From positions 1-34,112 of the forward strand of contig DATKWZ010000002.1 in the NCBI GenBank assembly GCA_035529315.1: a stretch of DNA of 34,112 bases, in the 5' to 3' direction. The stretch comes from Anaerolineae bacterium. Its GTDB lineage: Bacteria; Desulfobacterota; Desulfobacteria; Desulfobacterales; ETH-SRB1. Both the position numbers and the translations under genes were made by a program. Under the pieces are notes generated by a model. The model did no database searches and was not told the origin of the DNA. It saw nothing but the letters and a program-made list of their open reading frames with translations. This document shows positions 16,951 through 24,190 of this stretch, one piece after another; within the stretch, counting starts at the first letter, position 1; every line of letters begins with the position of its first letter.

Positions 16951-18864
16951 ATGAGCTTTTCTCATCTTTTTTCACCAGCCAAAATCGGCGAATGCTCTCT
17001 CAAAAACAGAATCATCATGGCTCTTTTCCCCACAAAATACGCCACAGAAAGCAAGGTTAATCCCAAAATAACGGAGTTTTACAGGGCAAGGGCAAGAGGC
17101 GGTGCTGCCCTTATTATTCTGGACTGTCCCTGCCTTGATTATCCAAGGGCATATAAAGGTCCACATGAACTCCGCTTTGATATGGAAGAATATGCGACAG
17201 GCATAAAGGAGCTCCTCAATGTCATTCACAAACAAGGCTCCAAGGCCTTTATGCAGCTCAATTATCCAAAAGAGAGGGTTGTCGGGCAGGAGATTGCCGG
17301 CGCCAGGGAAAAAGAAGGCGGCTGGGTTGTTTCTCTCGCTAATGCCATGTCTCTTGATGAGGCTGATGAGATACTTGAGATTATGGCCAACGGTGCTGGA
17401 AAAGCAAGAGAAACAGGTTACGACGGGGTGGAAATCCAGGCAAGCTATGGCGACCTTATTGCCCAGCTTCTTTCCCCTGTTCTTAACAAACGAAGCGATG
17501 ACCTGGGCGGGACAATAGAGAACCGGGCGCTCTTCCTGACCCGATTGATTAAAAAAGTCAAAGCAGCGGCAGGCAGGGACTTCCCGGTGATGATAAAACT
17601 TGTCTGTGATGAATTTGTTCCCGGTGGATTGGGTATGGATGACAGCAGGAAGATAGCCGGACTTGTGGAAGATGCGGGGGCTGACGCCATTGTGGCAAAC
17701 GCAGGCAACAAGTCCACGAAATTTATTACCATTCCCACCCACGAGTCTCCTCCCGGGCCATTGATCGATCTGGCTGCTCAGATAAAGAGGTCGGTCAGCA
17801 TACCGGTTGTCGCCATAGGGAAGATAAACAGTCCTGACATGGCTGATAAGATTATTGGCCAGGGAAAGGCTGATTTTGTCGCTATGGCCAGAGAGCTGGT
17901 TGCTGATCCCGATTTTCCACAAAAAGCCGCATCCGGCAGAGTGGATGATATTAACAGGTGTGTCTTTTGCCTGGAAGACTGTGCTGAAAAAGGTGTCCCT
18001 GGAATTGGAAGATGCTGCACGGTTAATCCATTCGCAGGTCTTGAATATTGCTGGAAGGTTTCACCGGCTTCAAAGAAAAAAAGTCTGCTCGTAATCGGCG
18101 GCGGGCCAGGTGGCATACAAGCAGCCGTAATAGCTGACAAAAGAGGACATGACGTAGAATTATGGGAGCAGTCGGATCAGCTTGGTGGCCAGGCCAGGCT
18201 GGCTGGCATAGCCCCGTTTAAAGAAGAAATGTCGGAGATACTCCGCTATCTGAAACACTCTCTCAATAAGAGCAATGTCCGGGTTCGACTCGGACACAAG
18301 GCCGATCTTACTGAAATTATTGCTCTTGCTCCGGACGTGGTTATTGCGGCTACCGGTTCACGTTCGAGGCGTCCCCCTGTTCCTGGAATCGACTCTGATC
18401 TTGTAACAGATGCCAGGCAGGTCTATGAGAGCCGGGCAGTCACCGGCCAAAAGATAGTCATTATCGGTGGAGGTGACATCGGTTGTGAGACAGCGGACTG
18501 GCTTGCCGGCCATGAAAGGAAGGTAACAATAGTGGAGATATTGCCCAAGCTGATTACCGGAATGAAAAAAATCCCGAGAGAACGATTGTTATCAAGGCTT
18601 TCTGAAAAAAAGGTCGACGTTTTTATTGAAACTCAGGCCACTTGCATCAAAGAAAACACTGTACGCCTCAGAAACAAGGATCATGAGGAATTGAGCATAG
18701 AGGCAGACATGGTAATCATTGCTATACGTCCGGAGTCTGAAGACAGCCTGTTTCAGGCTCTAAAAAATAAAAGGAAACAGGTAATCGCTGTGGGTGATGC
18801 CGCATCACCGGGCAATATCGGTTCGGCTTTAAGGAGCGCCACCGAAGCGGCGCTGAAGATCTAA
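16951..18864 (+). CDS. FMN/Fe-S/FAD oxidoreductase of the Old Yellow Enzyme-FadH family
   Basis: 637 residues. Residues 1 to about 330 form an FMN-binding OYE barrel (LFSPAKIGECSLKNRI, LLSPVLNKRSDDLGG). Next is a [4Fe-4S] site C337-x2-C340-x3-C344-x11-C356, then a FAD/NAD(P)H module with VIGGGPGG near 375 and IIGGGDIGCETA near 505. This is the layout of 2,4-dienoyl-CoA reductase FadH and trimethylamine dehydrogenase. The FadH catalytic Tyr (in GSEGYL) is replaced here by Asp (ASYGDL). The FadH His before the IPT motif is also missing (GNKSTKFITIPT), so a dienoyl-CoA substrate is doubtful. GGAG lies 9 nt before the ATG. The gene diverges from the AAA+ gene across 169 nt. Confidence 0.88.
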   Translation: MSFSHLFSPAKIGECSLKNRIIMALFPTKYATESKVNPKITEFYRARARGGAALIILDCPCLDYPRAYKGPHELRFDMEEYATGIKELLNVIHKQGSKAFMQLNYPKERVVGQEIAGAREKEGGWVVSLANAMSLDEADEILEIMANGAGKARETGYDGVEIQASYGDLIAQLLSPVLNKRSDDLGGTIENRALFLTRLIKKVKAAAGRDFPVMIKLVCDEFVPGGLGMDDSRKIAGLVEDAGADAIVANAGNKSTKFITIPTHESPPGPLIDLAAQIKRSVSIPVVAIGKINSPDMADKIIGQGKADFVAMARELVADPDFPQKAASGRVDDINRCVFCLEDCAEKGVPGIGRCCTVNPFAGLEYCWKVSPASKKKSLLVIGGGPGGIQAAVIADKRGHDVELWEQSDQLGGQARLAGIAPFKEEMSEILRYLKHSLNKSNVRVRLGHKADLTEIIALAPDVVIAATGSRSRRPPVPGIDSDLVTDARQVYESRAVTGQKIVIIGGGDIGCETADWLAGHERKVTIVEILPKLITGMKKIPRERLLSRLSEKKVDVFIETQATCIKENTVRLRNKDHEELSIEADMVIIAIRPESEDSLFQALKNKRKQVIAVGDAASPGNIGSALRSATEAALKI

Positions 18865-18878
18865 TCAAACACAGGGCC

Positions 18879-18900
18879 GTTTATTGGCTGTTTATTGGCT
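18879..18900 (+). repeat. Tandem 11-bp direct repeat upstream of EF-G promoter
   Basis: GTTTATTGGCT occurs twice without spacing (18879-18889 and 18890-18900) and ends where a TTGACA hexamer begins. Its position just above a possible -35 box suggests an activator-binding site, though a chance slippage duplication is equally possible. Confidence 0.5.
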
Positions 18901-18928
18901 TGACAAAATGATTTAGCATGTTTATTTA
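18900..18928 (+). promoter_or_regulatory. Possible sigma-70 promoter for the EF-G gene
   Basis: A perfect TTGACA at 18900-18905 is followed after 17 nt by TATTTA (18923-18928), a poor -10 match in a very A/T-rich stretch that offers other registers. Transcription would start near 18935 and leave a leader of roughly 95 nt before the EF-G start codon. Confidence 0.4.
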
Positions 18929-18957
18929 ATATAAAAAGTTATACCGAAATAGACAGC

Positions 18958-19010
18958 AAAAAATCTCGCATCTGGTATAAAGTTTCCAAGTGCGGGGTTT
19001 TTTATTTTTT
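18958..19010 (+). terminator. Intrinsic terminator hairpin in the leader just before the EF-G gene
   Basis: AAAAAATCTCGCA (18958-18970) pairs with TGCGGGGTTTTTT (18991-19003) over 13 bp, including two G-U pairs, around a 20-nt loop. ATTTTTT follows. It ends only about 20 nt before the EF-G ATG. A competing pairing TTATACC (18939-18945) with GGTATAA (18974-18980) is perfect over 7 bp and would interfere with the terminator stem. That is the geometry of an attenuator. The simpler reading is a terminator for the oxidoreductase gene upstream, 94 nt away. Confidence 0.7.
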
Positions 19011-19030
19011 AGAGAGGAAAAAAAGCATAA

Positions 19031-21118
19031 ATGGAATACGATATTCAAAAAGTTAGAAACATAGGTATCAGCGCGCACATTGATTCAGGCAAAACCACCC
19101 TTACTGAAAGGGTTCTCTTTTATACAAAGCGTATACATGCCATTCATGACGTCAAAGGGAAAGACGGCGTAGGAGCAACCATGGATTCCATGGAGCTTGA
19201 AAAGGAGCGCGGAATTACTATAGCTTCGGCAGCTACATACTGTTCATGGCAGGACCATGATATTAATATTATCGATACTCCGGGCCACGTTGATTTCACA
19301 ATTGAGGTTGAACGATCTCTCAGAGTTCTTGACGGCGCCATACTGGTACTGTGTTCTGTTGGAGGCGTTCAGTCCCAGTCAATTACCGTTGACATGCAGA
19401 TGAAAAGATACAAAATTCCATGCATTGCCTTTATCAACAAATGCGACAGAAGCGGCGCAAATCCTCTTCGCGTAATTAATCAACTAAAGGAAAAACTGGG
19501 TCATAATCCAATAGCGATGCAGATCCCGATCGGGATTGAAGCAGATTTTACAGGAATTATTGACCTTGTTTCCATGAAGGCAATCTATTTTGATGGCGAT
19601 AACGGAGAAAATGTTCGCATAGAAGATATTCCGGAAAGCCTTCTTGACGAAGCCATGGAAAAACGTGAAGAGCTTATTGATGCTGCTTCCATGTATTCAG
19701 ACCAGCTTACAGAAGCTATTCTGGAAGAAAAAGAAATCTCCGAAGACCTGATTTTCGATGCGGTGCGCAATGGAACTCTGGCACGTGAAATGACGCCGGT
19801 TTTTATAGGATCGGCTTATAAAAACAAGGGGGTTCAACCTCTCCTTGACGCTGTAGTAAATTTTTTACCATGTCCGAGTGATGTTCAAAACGAGGCTATT
19901 GACATGGATAAGAATGAAGAATCGGTAATTATAGATAGTGATCCGAAAAAACCGGTTGTTGCTCTGGCCTTCAAACTGGAAGACGGCCAGTATGGCCAGC
20001 TGACATACATACGAGTATATCAGGGAACCCTTGCCAAGGGCTCTTCCGTCATTAACATACGCAACGGCAAAAAAATTAAAATCGGCAGGCTTGTACGTAT
20101 GCATGCAGACCAGATGGAGGATATTGAGGCCATACCTGCCGGATATATCGGAGCCCTGTTTGGGATAGACTGTATTTCCGGAGATACATTTGTTGCTCCA
20201 GGGCTGAATCTCAGCATGATATCAATGTTTGTGCCCAAGCCCGTGATTTCCCTTGCTATTGCCCCAAAGAGCAATAATGCCAGAATCAATATGTCAAAGG
20301 CTTTAAGCCGGTTTACCAAAGAAGACCCTACCTTCAGAACTTATGTGGATGATGAAACCAATGATACTATTATTGAAGGCATGGGTGAGCTTCACCTTGA
20401 AGTATATGTTGAAAGAATGCGCAGGGAATACAACGCCGAAGTAACAACAGGCAGGCCTCGCGTGGCTTACAGGGAAACTATTACCAGGATGGCCGAATTC
20501 AACTATACACACAAAAAACAAACAGGCGGCGCCGGGCAGTATGGCCGGGTTGCAGGTTATATGGAACCTGTTGTTGACGAAGACTTTGTATTTGAAAATA
20601 AAGTCGTTGGAGGCAGAATTCCATCTCAGTTTATTGCCTCGTGTGAAAAAGGTTTTAAGGGATGTGTTGGAAAGGGGCCCAAAATGGGCTTTCCTGTTAC
20701 CGGCGTAAAGATAGTTATTAATGATGGGGCGTCGCATTCTGTTGATTCTTCTGAAATGGCGTTCCAGGCAGCAGCTCGCGGTGCCTTTCGTGAAGGATAT
20801 GCAAAGGCCGGAGCGGTTATTCATGAGCCGATAATGAAAGTGGTTGTTGAAACACCTACTGAGTTTCAGGGTTCAGCCATGGGTCTTTTGAATCAACGAA
20901 GGGGAATGATTATAAGTTGTCAGGACGAAGGAACCATTTGTGTTATCGAAGCTCAGGTGCCATTAGCTGAAATGTTCGGTTTTTCAACTGTTTTAAGGTC
21001 ATCTACACAGGGCAAGGCTCAATTTACCATGGAATTTGCCCATTACAAGCAGGTGCCTCAATCTATTGCTGAAGAACTAATCGAACAGGCGGCAAAAGAA
21101 AAAAAGGCCGCATCATAA
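19031..21118 (+). CDS. fusA: Elongation factor G paralogue, spdEFG1/mtEFG1-like
   Basis: 695 residues with all five EF-G domains. GTPase motifs are AHIDSGKTT (G1), ERGIT (switch 1), DTPGH (G3) and NKCD (G4). Then come domain [12 protein letters not shown] of domain III, domain IV with [10 protein letters not shown], and a C-terminal domain V. Domain I wording ([15 protein letters not shown], [36 protein letters not shown]) resembles mitochondrial EFG1 and its bacterial sister spdEFG1 more than ordinary bacterial FusA. That group handles translocation, while a second paralogue (spdEFG2) handles recycling. No ribosomal protein or EF-Tu gene is adjacent, unlike the str operon. The AGAGAGG upstream is unusually far (13 nt) from the ATG. 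Confidence 0.95.
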   Translation: MEYDIQKVRNIGISAHIDSGKTTLTERVLFYTKRIHAIHDVKGKDGVGATMDSMELEKERGITIASAATYCSWQDHDINIIDTPGHVDFTIEVERSLRVLDGAILVLCSVGGVQSQSITVDMQMKRYKIPCIAFINKCDRSGANPLRVINQLKEKLGHNPIAMQIPIGIEADFTGIIDLVSMKAIYFDGDNGENVRIEDIPESLLDEAMEKREELIDAASMYSDQLTEAILEEKEISEDLIFDAVRNGTLAREMTPVFIGSAYKNKGVQPLLDAVVNFLPCPSDVQNEAIDMDKNEESVIIDSDPKKPVVALAFKLEDGQYGQLTYIRVYQGTLAKGSSVINIRNGKKIKIGRLVRMHADQMEDIEAIPAGYIGALFGIDCISGDTFVAPGLNLSMISMFVPKPVISLAIAPKSNNARINMSKALSRFTKEDPTFRTYVDDETNDTIIEGMGELHLEVYVERMRREYNAEVTTGRPRVAYRETITRMAEFNYTHKKQTGGAGQYGRVAGYMEPVVDEDFVFENKVVGGRIPSQFIASCEKGFKGCVGKGPKMGFPVTGVKIVINDGASHSVDSSEMAFQAAARGAFREGYAKAGAVIHEPIMKVVVETPTEFQGSAMGLLNQRRGMIISCQDEGTICVIEAQVPLAEMFGFSTVLRSSTQGKAQFTMEFAHYKQVPQSIAEELIEQAAKEKKAAS

Positions 21119-21127
21119 ATCCTGCTA

Positions 21128-21153
21128 TTTTTACCACAGAGCACACAGAGACC
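21128..21153. repeat. CACAGAG-word repeat in intergenic DNA
   Basis: After the EF-G stop, ACCACAGAG, CACACAGAG and ACCACAGAG follow each other in tandem. TTTTACCACAGAG recurs in reverse complement at 32124-32136. This is low-information dispersed repeat DNA with no visible coding role. Confidence 0.55.
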
Positions 21154-21212
21154 ACAGAGAAATAGAAGGATAAAAAAACAAATTAATTTATTACAAAAAA
21201 GGGAATTTAAAC

Positions 21213-21902
21213 ATGACAAAAAAGGATGTTAGCCTCTACAATCCGTTAAGCCTTATAGGTTATGAAACCGAAAATATCATCTCTGAAGGAGGGTTTGGAG
21301 CCGTGCTTGCACGTGCCGGTGTCGGTAAAACAGCTTTTTTGGTGCAGATTGCAATGAGTGCCCTTGTTCAAGGTAAAAATGTTCTCCATATCAGCCTCGA
21401 TAATCCTGTAGACAAGGTTAGTTTATGGTACAAAGAGGTTTTCAACAATCTTGTAAACCAATGTAAGACAGACAGGCTATGGGAAAGTATATTGCCGCAC
21501 AGATTTATCATGACCTTCAAGGTTGGGGGCTTCAGTGTTCCTAAACTTGAAGAAAGACTAACAGATTTAACCGAGCAGAATATATTTTCTCCGGATATGG
21601 TGGTTATTGATGGGCTTCCCTTTGATGAATCAACGCAAAATTCTTTTTCTGATTTAAAGGTTCTTGCTAAAAAACATTCAATGCATGTCTGGTTTGCGAT
21701 ACGCATACACCGTCATGAACAGCAGGACACGAACGGTATGCCTATCCCTTTTTCTAAAGTGGCTGATCTGTTTGATGTTGCCATCCAGCTTAAACCTGAA
21801 GGCAAGGAAATACATGTGCTGACCTTAAAAGGAAGCGCTAAAACTGTTGAACATCCTTCATTGCTCTTAGACTCTTCTACAATGATGATAAAAAATTCGT
21901 AA
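21213..21902 (+). CDS. RecA/KaiC-fold P-loop ATPase of unknown function
   Basis: 229 residues. Walker A ARAGVGKTA is near residue 32. A strand ending in a Walker-B-like MVVIDGLP lies near 130, and the sequence QGKNVLHISLDNPVDKV between them is typical of RecA, DnaB or RadA-like cores. There is no zinc finger, KOW, DNA-binding or protease extension, so it is a minimal single-domain ATPase. GLIPFDES-type sensor residues after Walker B (LPFDES) suggest active hydrolysis. I do not recognise a named family. GGGAA lies before the ATG. It is separated from EF-G by about 94 nt of repeat DNA and from Tag by 226 nt, so context gives no function. Confidence 0.75.
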   Translation: MTKKDVSLYNPLSLIGYETENIISEGGFGAVLARAGVGKTAFLVQIAMSALVQGKNVLHISLDNPVDKVSLWYKEVFNNLVNQCKTDRLWESILPHRFIMTFKVGGFSVPKLEERLTDLTEQNIFSPDMVVIDGLPFDESTQNSFSDLKVLAKKHSMHVWFAIRIHRHEQQDTNGMPIPFSKVADLFDVAIQLKPEGKEIHVLTLKGSAKTVEHPSLLLDSSTMMIKNS

Positions 21903-21953
21903 CTATTCAGCCGCAGATTCACCCCAGTACGATCATCTGACCTACGAGGCAGG

Positions 21954-21985
21954 CACAGATAAATACAGACAGGTTTAAACACAAA
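21954..21985. repeat. 32-bp dispersed repeat, copy B
   Basis: This block, beginning CACAGATAAATACAGAC, matches 31920-31951 at 27 of 32 positions, and all five differences are transitions. The surrounding gap 21903-22128 has no gene that I can support. Its only other structure is a short ATGATG/CATCAT pair at 22069-22095. Confidence 0.6.
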
Positions 21986-22128
21986 GAAATTACAGAACAT
22001 TAAGAATTATATTATAATCTTCGCAAAAAGTGCTGACCATCTTAAAAGCCATGTCGAATTTGGGGATTATGATGTCATTGACATTTTGTCATCATTATGA
22101 AATATTATCAGGAAGATAAAATTGCTTT

Positions 22129-22701
22129 ATGGGCCCTGGTATGAAACAAAGATGCAAATGGGTAAGCACAGATCTTCTTTATATTAAGTATCATGACAAT
22201 GAGTGGGGTATTCCGTTGCATGATGATCGAAAATTATTTGAGCTTCTTATACTTGAAGGAATGCAGGCCGGACTAAACTGGATAACCATCTTGAAAAAGA
22301 GACAAAGCTTCAGGAAGGCATTCAACAACTTCGATGTCGAACAAATCGCAACGTATGATTCCAATAAAATTATTCAACTACTCTCCAACAAAGGCATTAT
22401 TCGCAACAGGCTGAAGATTGAGGCCGCGGTTCAAAACGCAAGAGCATTTCTATCAGTTCAAAAAGAGTTCGGCAACTTTGATACATATATCTGGCGGTTT
22501 GTTGACGGCAAACCGATAAAGAACGCATGGAAAACTCATGAGGAGATTCCTTCAAAAACAGATAAGTCGATAACCATGAGTATTGATTTGAAAAGGAGAG
22601 GGTTTAAATTTACAGGTCCTACAACCTGTTATGCCTTTATGCAGGCTGCAGGAATGGTCAATGATCATGCTGTTGATTGTTTCAGGTATCATGAGATCTA
22701 A
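22129..22701 (+). CDS. tag: DNA-3-methyladenine glycosylase I (Tag)
   Basis: 190 residues, full length. Tag removes 3-methyladenine from alkylated DNA by base excision. The start RCKWV and YHDNEWGIP, then ILEGMQAGLNWITILKKR, and the end GFKFTGPTTCYAFMQAAGMVNDHAVDC match E. coli Tag block for block. The four zinc ligands are visible as C9, H22, H180 and C184. The ATG at 22129 follows AGGAAG by about 14 nt; the ATG at 22141 is a possible alternative start but has no clear ribosome binding site. The selenoprotein gene starts 58 nt downstream on the same strand, so the two may share a transcript. Confidence 0.96.
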   Translation: MGPGMKQRCKWVSTDLLYIKYHDNEWGIPLHDDRKLFELLILEGMQAGLNWITILKKRQSFRKAFNNFDVEQIATYDSNKIIQLLSNKGIIRNRLKIEAAVQNARAFLSVQKEFGNFDTYIWRFVDGKPIKNAWKTHEEIPSKTDKSITMSIDLKRRGFKFTGPTTCYAFMQAAGMVNDHAVDCFRYHEI

Positions 22702-22759
22702 AAAAATAAAAACCTTATTTTAGACCACATAACTTGCAAAAGCTAAGGAGGAATAAGCC

Positions 22760-22987
22760 ATGGCGGAGAAGGTTATTATCTTTGGGAAAAATACTTGACC
22801 TTACACAACAGCGGCTCGTGAAGCTTTTGTGAAAAAAGGCAGGGAAGTGGAATATTTTGACGTTTTATCAGATATCGACAAACTAAATACAATGCTTAAA
22901 TATTCTGATGGAAGGCGGAAGGTCCCGGTTATTGTTGACCAGGGCAAGGTGGCCATAGGCTTTAATGGAAGATCGTGAGGCGTTTAG
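22760..22987 (+). CDS. Glutaredoxin-like selenoprotein with two in-frame TGA codons (Uxx-star type)
   Basis: Reading from the ATG at 22760, 12 codons lead to TGA (22796-22798). The frame then continues without other stops to a second TGA (22976-22978), followed by Gly-Val and TAG. With TGA as selenocysteine (U) the product is 75 residues. It begins MAEKVIIFGKNTU and continues PYTTAAREAF; the U13-P-Y-T motif replaces the CPYC of glutaredoxin. The rest is a thioredoxin fold with the cis-Pro stretch KVPVIV. It ends GFNGRS-U73-G-V-stop. The U-x-x-stop ending is what I know as the Uxx-star family of glutaredoxin-like (seleno)proteins. AAGGAGGA at 22745-22752 is the strongest ribosome binding site in this region. 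A SECIS-like hairpin follows the first TGA, and selA lies 3.4 kb downstream. Likely role: thiol or selenol redox. If only the first TGA is recoded the product is 72 residues. Confidence 0.85.
22804..22831 (+). promoter_or_regulatory. Candidate bacterial SECIS hairpin for the first TGA
   Basis: Starting 5 nt after the TGA, CACAA (22804-22808) pairs with TTGTG (22827-22831). After one mismatch, AGC (22810-22812) pairs with GCT (22823-22825). The apical loop begins with GG (22813-22814), about 15 nt after the TGA. Bacterial SECIS elements are short hairpins just 3' of the UGA with conserved Gs at the loop, bound by SelB. The fit in position and shape is good; it was folded by eye. Confidence 0.65.
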
Positions 22988-22988
22988 G

Positions 22989-23013
22989 CAATGCCGACTG
23001 TATGCCGGCAATG
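22989..23013 (+). promoter_or_regulatory. Hairpin after the second TGA, possible second SECIS
   Basis: TGCCG (22992-22996) pairs with CGGCA (23006-23010), with CA/TG closing pairs beyond an A-A mismatch. The 9-nt loop ACTGTATGC lacks the GG start seen in the first hairpin. The position, 13 nt after the TGA and just after the TAG, is suitable for a SECIS, but the loop is not convincing. Confidence 0.35.
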
Positions 23014-23029
23014 ATATGGGTAATTACTT

Positions 23030-23689
23030 ATGAATAATAGGGAAAAACAGTTTCTTGTCGACGACATTAAAACAGGCGAAGCATGGCGTCTCTTCAGGAT
23101 CATGGGTGAATTTGTTGAAGGGGTCGAAACTCTTTATGACGTGGGAGTTGCGGTTAGCATATTCGGGTCGTCCAGAATAAAGCCCAGTGATCCGATTTAT
23201 AAAAAAACCGAGGAAATCGCCTCTCTTTTTGTAAAAAATGATTTTGCGGTAATTACGGGCGGCGGTGGGGGAGTTATGGAGGCGGCAAACAAAGGAGCGG
23301 CCATGGCAGGTGGGGTTTCTGTCGGGCTGAATATTGTTCTTCCGTTTGAGCAAAAACCAAATCGGCATTCCAATATTAAGCTTGAGTTTAAGTATTTTTT
23401 TATCCGCAAGGTGATGTTTGTTAAGTATGCCACCGCTTACATAATAATGCCCGGAGGTTTCGGAACCCTGGACGAACTGTTTGAATCAATTACACTGATT
23501 CAAACCCATCGCATAAAACCATTTCCTGTAATTCTTGTTGGTTCAGACTACTGGTCCGGGCTTATAGAATGGGTTAAATCCCGTTTGCTCGAAAATAAAA
23601 TGATATCACTGGAAGATCTTGATATTTTACAAATCATAGATGATCCACAAGAAATTGTAAAAGCAGTAAAAAGGGTGGTGATTGTCTGA
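23030..23689 (+). CDS. LOG-family (TIGR00730-like) nucleotide phosphoribohydrolase
   Basis: 219 residues in a Rossmann-like fold of the LOG / former lysine-decarboxylase-like family. It has SIFGSSR (44-49), ITGGGGGVMEAANKGA (75-90) and the signature PGGFGTLDE (141-149), preceded by the R-K pair at 126-127. Characterised members cleave nucleoside 5'-monophosphates to base and ribose 5-phosphate, including cytokinin precursors in plants and YgdH/PpnN in E. coli. The exact substrate cannot be read from sequence. It starts 42 nt after the selenoprotein gene and may be cotranscribed with it. It converges on the universal stress gene over 29 nt. Confidence 0.9.
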   Translation: MNNREKQFLVDDIKTGEAWRLFRIMGEFVEGVETLYDVGVAVSIFGSSRIKPSDPIYKKTEEIASLFVKNDFAVITGGGGGVMEAANKGAAMAGGVSVGLNIVLPFEQKPNRHSNIKLEFKYFFIRKVMFVKYATAYIIMPGGFGTLDELFESITLIQTHRIKPFPVILVGSDYWSGLIEWVKSRLLENKMISLEDLDILQIIDDPQEIVKAVKRVVIV

Positions 23690-23718
23690 TCTGAAGCTGT
23701 TGCTGCTCGCGAACCTCA

Positions 23719-24162
23719 TTACGTACGGCTGCGAACTATCATAACGGAGCAATGAGCTCTATGCACAACCCTCTTTGCTACGCTGCCGAATAAGACAAAC
23801 CCCATGCCCGAGAGTCCGTAGGCTCCCATTATCGCAAGATCTATACTGTTTTCTTCAAGAAAGGTTAATATTTCAGAAGAAACATGCCCGTTTAGAACGA
23901 CGAGTTCATAATCAATGTGATCTGCCAGCCTGCTGCCGTATTCCTGTTGCATACGTTCTTCCAGGTTCAAGATCAATGCATTGCTGTGCTCAATCGGCAA
24001 AACCCATTCGGTTTCCGTTGTTAACGGATTGATTACCGGGGGCAATACATGAATCAAAAAAAGTTTGGCCTGGTATTTCTCTGCCAGATCAAAAGCTTGC
24101 ACAAAGGCTGCTTCCGCATTCGTGGAAAAATCTGTACAAAAAGCGATTGTTTTTATTGACAT
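23719..24162 (-). CDS. Universal stress protein (UspA family)
   Basis: 147 residues, a single Usp domain. It starts with KTIAFCTDFSTNAEAAF and LFLIHVLPP and ends with the nucleotide-binding run MGAYGLSGMGFVLFGSVAKR, then HRAHCSVMIVR. The G-x2-G-x9-G-S pattern marks the ATP-binding subgroup. The usual role is in stress endurance under growth arrest, with a poorly defined mechanism. GGAG lies 6 nt upstream of the ATG. pyrF ends 28 nt upstream on the same strand, so they probably share a transcript without an obvious functional link. Confidence 0.94.
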   Translation of the reverse strand: MSIKTIAFCTDFSTNAEAAFVQAFDLAEKYQAKLFLIHVLPPVINPLTTETEWVLPIEHSNALILNLEERMQQEYGSRLADHIDYELVVLNGHVSSEILTFLEENSIDLAIMGAYGLSGMGFVLFGSVAKRVVHRAHCSVMIVRSRT

Positions 24163-24190
24163 AGTATTCTCCTTTTAAAGATGTTGCCTG

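Noticed and set aside
18270..18300. T-arm-like sequence GTTCGACTC suggesting a tRNA
   Set aside because: It lies within the oxidoreductase coding frame, and no acceptor stem, D-arm or anticodon arm surrounds it.
20303..20824. 173-codon minus-strand open frame inside the EF-G gene
   Set aside because: It is a shadow of the EF-G coding frame with no recognisable motif.
22760..22795. Reading the glutaredoxin-like gene as a pseudogene broken by a nonsense codon
   Set aside because: The TGA sits exactly at the redox-active position, the rest of the frame is intact, a hairpin follows, the second TGA gives the U-x-x-stop tail, and selA is nearby.
23690..23718. Readthrough of the LOG-family TGA stop as a further selenocysteine
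   Set aside because: The sequence after the stop lacks a SECIS-like hairpin and the extension does not look like protein; the family already ends here.
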